Positions 5,264 through 6,584 of a stretch of 6,584 bases of DNA are shown here, in pieces. Numbering within the stretch: position 1 is the first letter of the stretch; each line of letters starts with the position of its first letter. The stretch covers positions 1 through 6,584 of the forward strand of contig JAYEHJ010000103.1 of NCBI GenBank assembly GCA_034659435.1. Reading direction: 5' to 3'. The notes under the pieces were generated by a model. It worked only from the letters and a program-made list of their open reading frames with translations, did no database searches and had not been told where the DNA came from. The DNA is from JAGLYP01 sp034659435. GTDB lineage: Bacteria; Patescibacteriota; Patescibacteriia; Patescibacteriales; UBA12075. Both the position numbers and the translations under genes were made by a program.

Positions 5264-5704
5264 ATGCCCCTAGACTTATTTAAAAAAACTTCAATACCGG
5301 AACAATTGCCCGATAAAATGCTTAATGTAATTGCTGAATTAAAAAAATCTTCTAATAAAGAAGATTGCCTTAAGTTTGCTTATGAAATTTTAAATAAAAA
5401 ATATCGCGGTTATCGCGTAAAAACTTACATAAAAATTTTTGATATTTTCAGTAAAGACATAACAAAAATTTGGCAAAAAAACGGTTTTCTTCACTGCACA
5501 AATATTAACTATGTAATGCGGACATTATTAGTCAAAAGCGGACACTTTAATGACAATGAAATAAAAATTAAATGGACTTTTGTCTGGTATATTTCGCCGC
5601 ACCAATATCTTCAGGTAAAAATCAATAATTCCCGGATTAACATTGATATTTGGGGTAAAGTTTTTGGAATTAAGTTTGGAGATTACGCGCGCGGATTTCA
5701 TTAA
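5264..5704 (+). CDS. Conserved-looking protein with possible transglutaminase-like Cys-His-Asp triad
   Basis: A 146-aa soluble protein with no signal peptide or membrane segment. I do not recognise a named family with certainty. The arrangement GFLHCTNINYVMRTLLVKSG (74-93), then SPHQYLQVKIN (111-121), then INIDIWG (125-131) fits the transglutaminase/papain-like core: Cys78 at the start of a helix, His113 before a strand, and Asp128 in the next strand. If right, it is a small peptidase or amide-forming enzyme. The N-terminal half (20-70) is a helical Lys-rich segment. The ATG at 5264 has no Shine-Dalgarno sequence and lies 68 nt after the Fic gene; whether it shares that transcript is unclear. 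Its stop is 3 bp from the stop of the opposing RNA ligase gene, with no terminator between. Confidence 0.6.
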   Translation: MPLDLFKKTSIPEQLPDKMLNVIAELKKSSNKEDCLKFAYEILNKKYRGYRVKTYIKIFDIFSKDITKIWQKNGFLHCTNINYVMRTLLVKSGHFNDNEIKIKWTFVWYISPHQYLQVKINNSRINIDIWGKVFGIKFGDYARGFH

Positions 5705-5707
5705 TCA

Positions 5708-6334
5708 TCAATGCCTTCTTCCTTTATACCAATCAAACATATCTCTTCGCAGCTTAGCCATTCTTTTTCCATCAGGGTGGTAAAAAACCAAGCCTTCGGC
5801 TTTTGTTTCTTCCAGCCCGAGATTTTGATTAAATAATGACGGCAAATCTTTAAACCAATTTGAAATTGATTCAAAATCCTTTGGATATTGATTTTTTATC
5901 CAGCTTCGCCAATGAGATTTTCTTGCCAAATAATCAAAAGGCACAAATAAATTCCCTGTTATTTTATGAGGGTTTCCATTAAAAAGCTCGCCCACCAGCT
6001 CTCCATAATAATCTCCGTCTTCAAGTCCGCTTAACCAGCCCTTTTGAATCGCTCTCGCGATTCCCTCCATGCATGCTCCGTCCTATCTGTTTTGAATTAC
6101 TGACGGCGGAAAAATAAATTTTTCATTTTTCCTGTTAAATACCTGCGTTATTTTTCCATCCTTAATTCGCAAACAAATATTTGTGCCGTCAATCTTATCA
6201 ACCGCCCTTACTCCGGCATCATTAAAAACCCATTCATAGTCAGGGTCAATTTTGGAAGTAAGCAGATAATCTTCACCAACCATCTCGCACGTAAACGGCG
6301 TATGCAATTTTGGAAAATCTTTTATTTTTTGCAT
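5708..6334 (-). pseudogene. RNA ligase (nucleotidyltransferase family), interrupted by in-frame TAG
   Basis: Read from ATG 6334 to TGA 5710-5708 this is one frame of 208 residues plus one internal TAG (6085-6083, codon 84). ATP-dependent RNA ligases of the covalent nucleotidyltransferase superfamily seal RNA breaks through a lysyl-AMP intermediate. Visible motifs: motif I K-IDGTN with Lys47 as the AMP-accepting residue; a glycine-rich GELVGEL resembling motif III (about 111-117); EGLVF as motif IV (about 180-184); and the AKLRRD segment as motif V (about 193-198). The stop falls between motifs I and III in NR-stop-DGACMEGIARAI, and the remaining frame is intact. One C-to-T change (CAG to TAG) would explain it. 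Either a recent pseudogene or, less likely, amber readthrough. No Shine-Dalgarno sequence precedes ATG 6334. The repair gene upstream ends 61 bp before it. Confidence 0.75.
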
Positions 6335-6395
6335 ATATTTTAAAAATTAAATTTTTTAAATAAGCTAACCAATAATGATGTTTATATTTTTTATT

Positions 6396-6584
6396 TCAAA
6401 ATAATTTCCCCTGCCTGCATTTTTCTTCTTCACCAAATATCTTAACCACCCCATACTGCCCGTCAAAGCCGGGTTCAATAATCAATTTTCCGGCGCGCGC
6501 TCTTTTAATTCCTTCGGCAACAAGAGGCATCGCGTGTTTTTTAATATTTTCCAAAGGCTCATCAATTAATATTTTTAATTCCGA
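6396..6584 (-). CDS. C-terminal end of an endonuclease Q-like (PHP family) repair protein, partial
   Basis: A minus-strand frame enters from the right edge and ends in TGA (6398-6396), giving the last 62 residues. The segment PLENIKKHAMPLVAEGIKRARAGKLIIEPGFDGQYGVVKIF resembles the C-terminal region of PHP-domain proteins of the endonuclease Q group (some annotated as UvrD-like), where a helical part is followed by a G(K/N)..I.PG(Y/F)DG.YG.(V/I).I strand motif. Endonuclease Q cuts DNA 5' of deaminated bases. The PHP catalytic domain would lie outside the window, so the assignment rests on this tail alone. The final residues RQGKLF fit the Qxx(L/M)F sliding-clamp binding pattern. The 61-bp A/T-rich gap to the RNA ligase has no clear terminator, so co-transcription is possible. 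Confidence 0.6.
   Translation of the reverse strand, partial: SELKILIDEPLENIKKHAMPLVAEGIKRARAGKLIIEPGFDGQYGVVKIFGEEEKCRQGKLF

Noticed and set aside
1..6584. CRISPR array, tRNA or rRNA gene
   Set aside because: No regularly spaced direct repeats and no cloverleaf or conserved rRNA segment were seen on either strand.

Overview
The window is AT-rich and densely coded, with little recognisable Shine-Dalgarno sequence before most genes. It holds proteins typical of small-genome Candidate Phyla Radiation (Patescibacteria) bacteria: a VanW protein with peptidoglycan-binding-like repeats, a DUF3006 protein, an Hsp20 with an acidic N-terminal extension, and a short Fic/Doc module. TGA ends two genes, so the UGA-recoding CPR lineages (Gracilibacteria, Absconditabacteria) are unlikely. 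This placement is inferred from gene style; there is no marker gene in the window.

Layout. Positions 1-234 are a regulatory leader: a long inverted repeat (13-50 with 136-173) surrounds an extended -10 promoter, followed by a leader that can fold in two mutually exclusive ways over the hsp20 ribosome binding site. Then come three co-directional genes that look like one operon: hsp20 (235-777), a DUF3006 gene (841-1059) and a membrane-anchored VanW gene (1071-2975). The interval 2976-4001 has no convincing protein gene but much structure. It holds a hairpin of about 120 bp with its own minus-strand promoter and poly-U end (candidate small RNA, also a plausible bidirectional terminator), a 161-bp MITE with perfect 24-bp terminal inverted repeats and a 5-bp target duplication, a solo copy of the same terminal repeat, and smaller dyads.

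Positions 4002-5704 are an accessory island: a minimal nucleotidyltransferase gene broken by an in-frame TAA, a two-gene toxin-antitoxin-like unit (58-aa basic protein, then a Doc/Fic-fold protein starting on the next base), and a conserved-looking protein with a possible Cys-His-Asp transglutaminase-like triad. On the minus strand, converging on it with a 3-bp gap, lie an RNA ligase gene interrupted by an in-frame TAG (6334-5708) and the 3' end of a gene resembling endonuclease Q/PHP-family repair proteins (6584-6396), ending in a possible sliding-clamp binding motif.

How it works together: the left half looks like a stress and cell-envelope operon, while the right half combines RNA/DNA repair with toxin-antitoxin-like genes, two of them apparently decaying. 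The best candidates for undescribed biology are the bistable hsp20 leader, the minus-strand hairpin RNA, and the small basic protein/Fic pair whose Fic motif carries Asn in place of the usual acidic residue.
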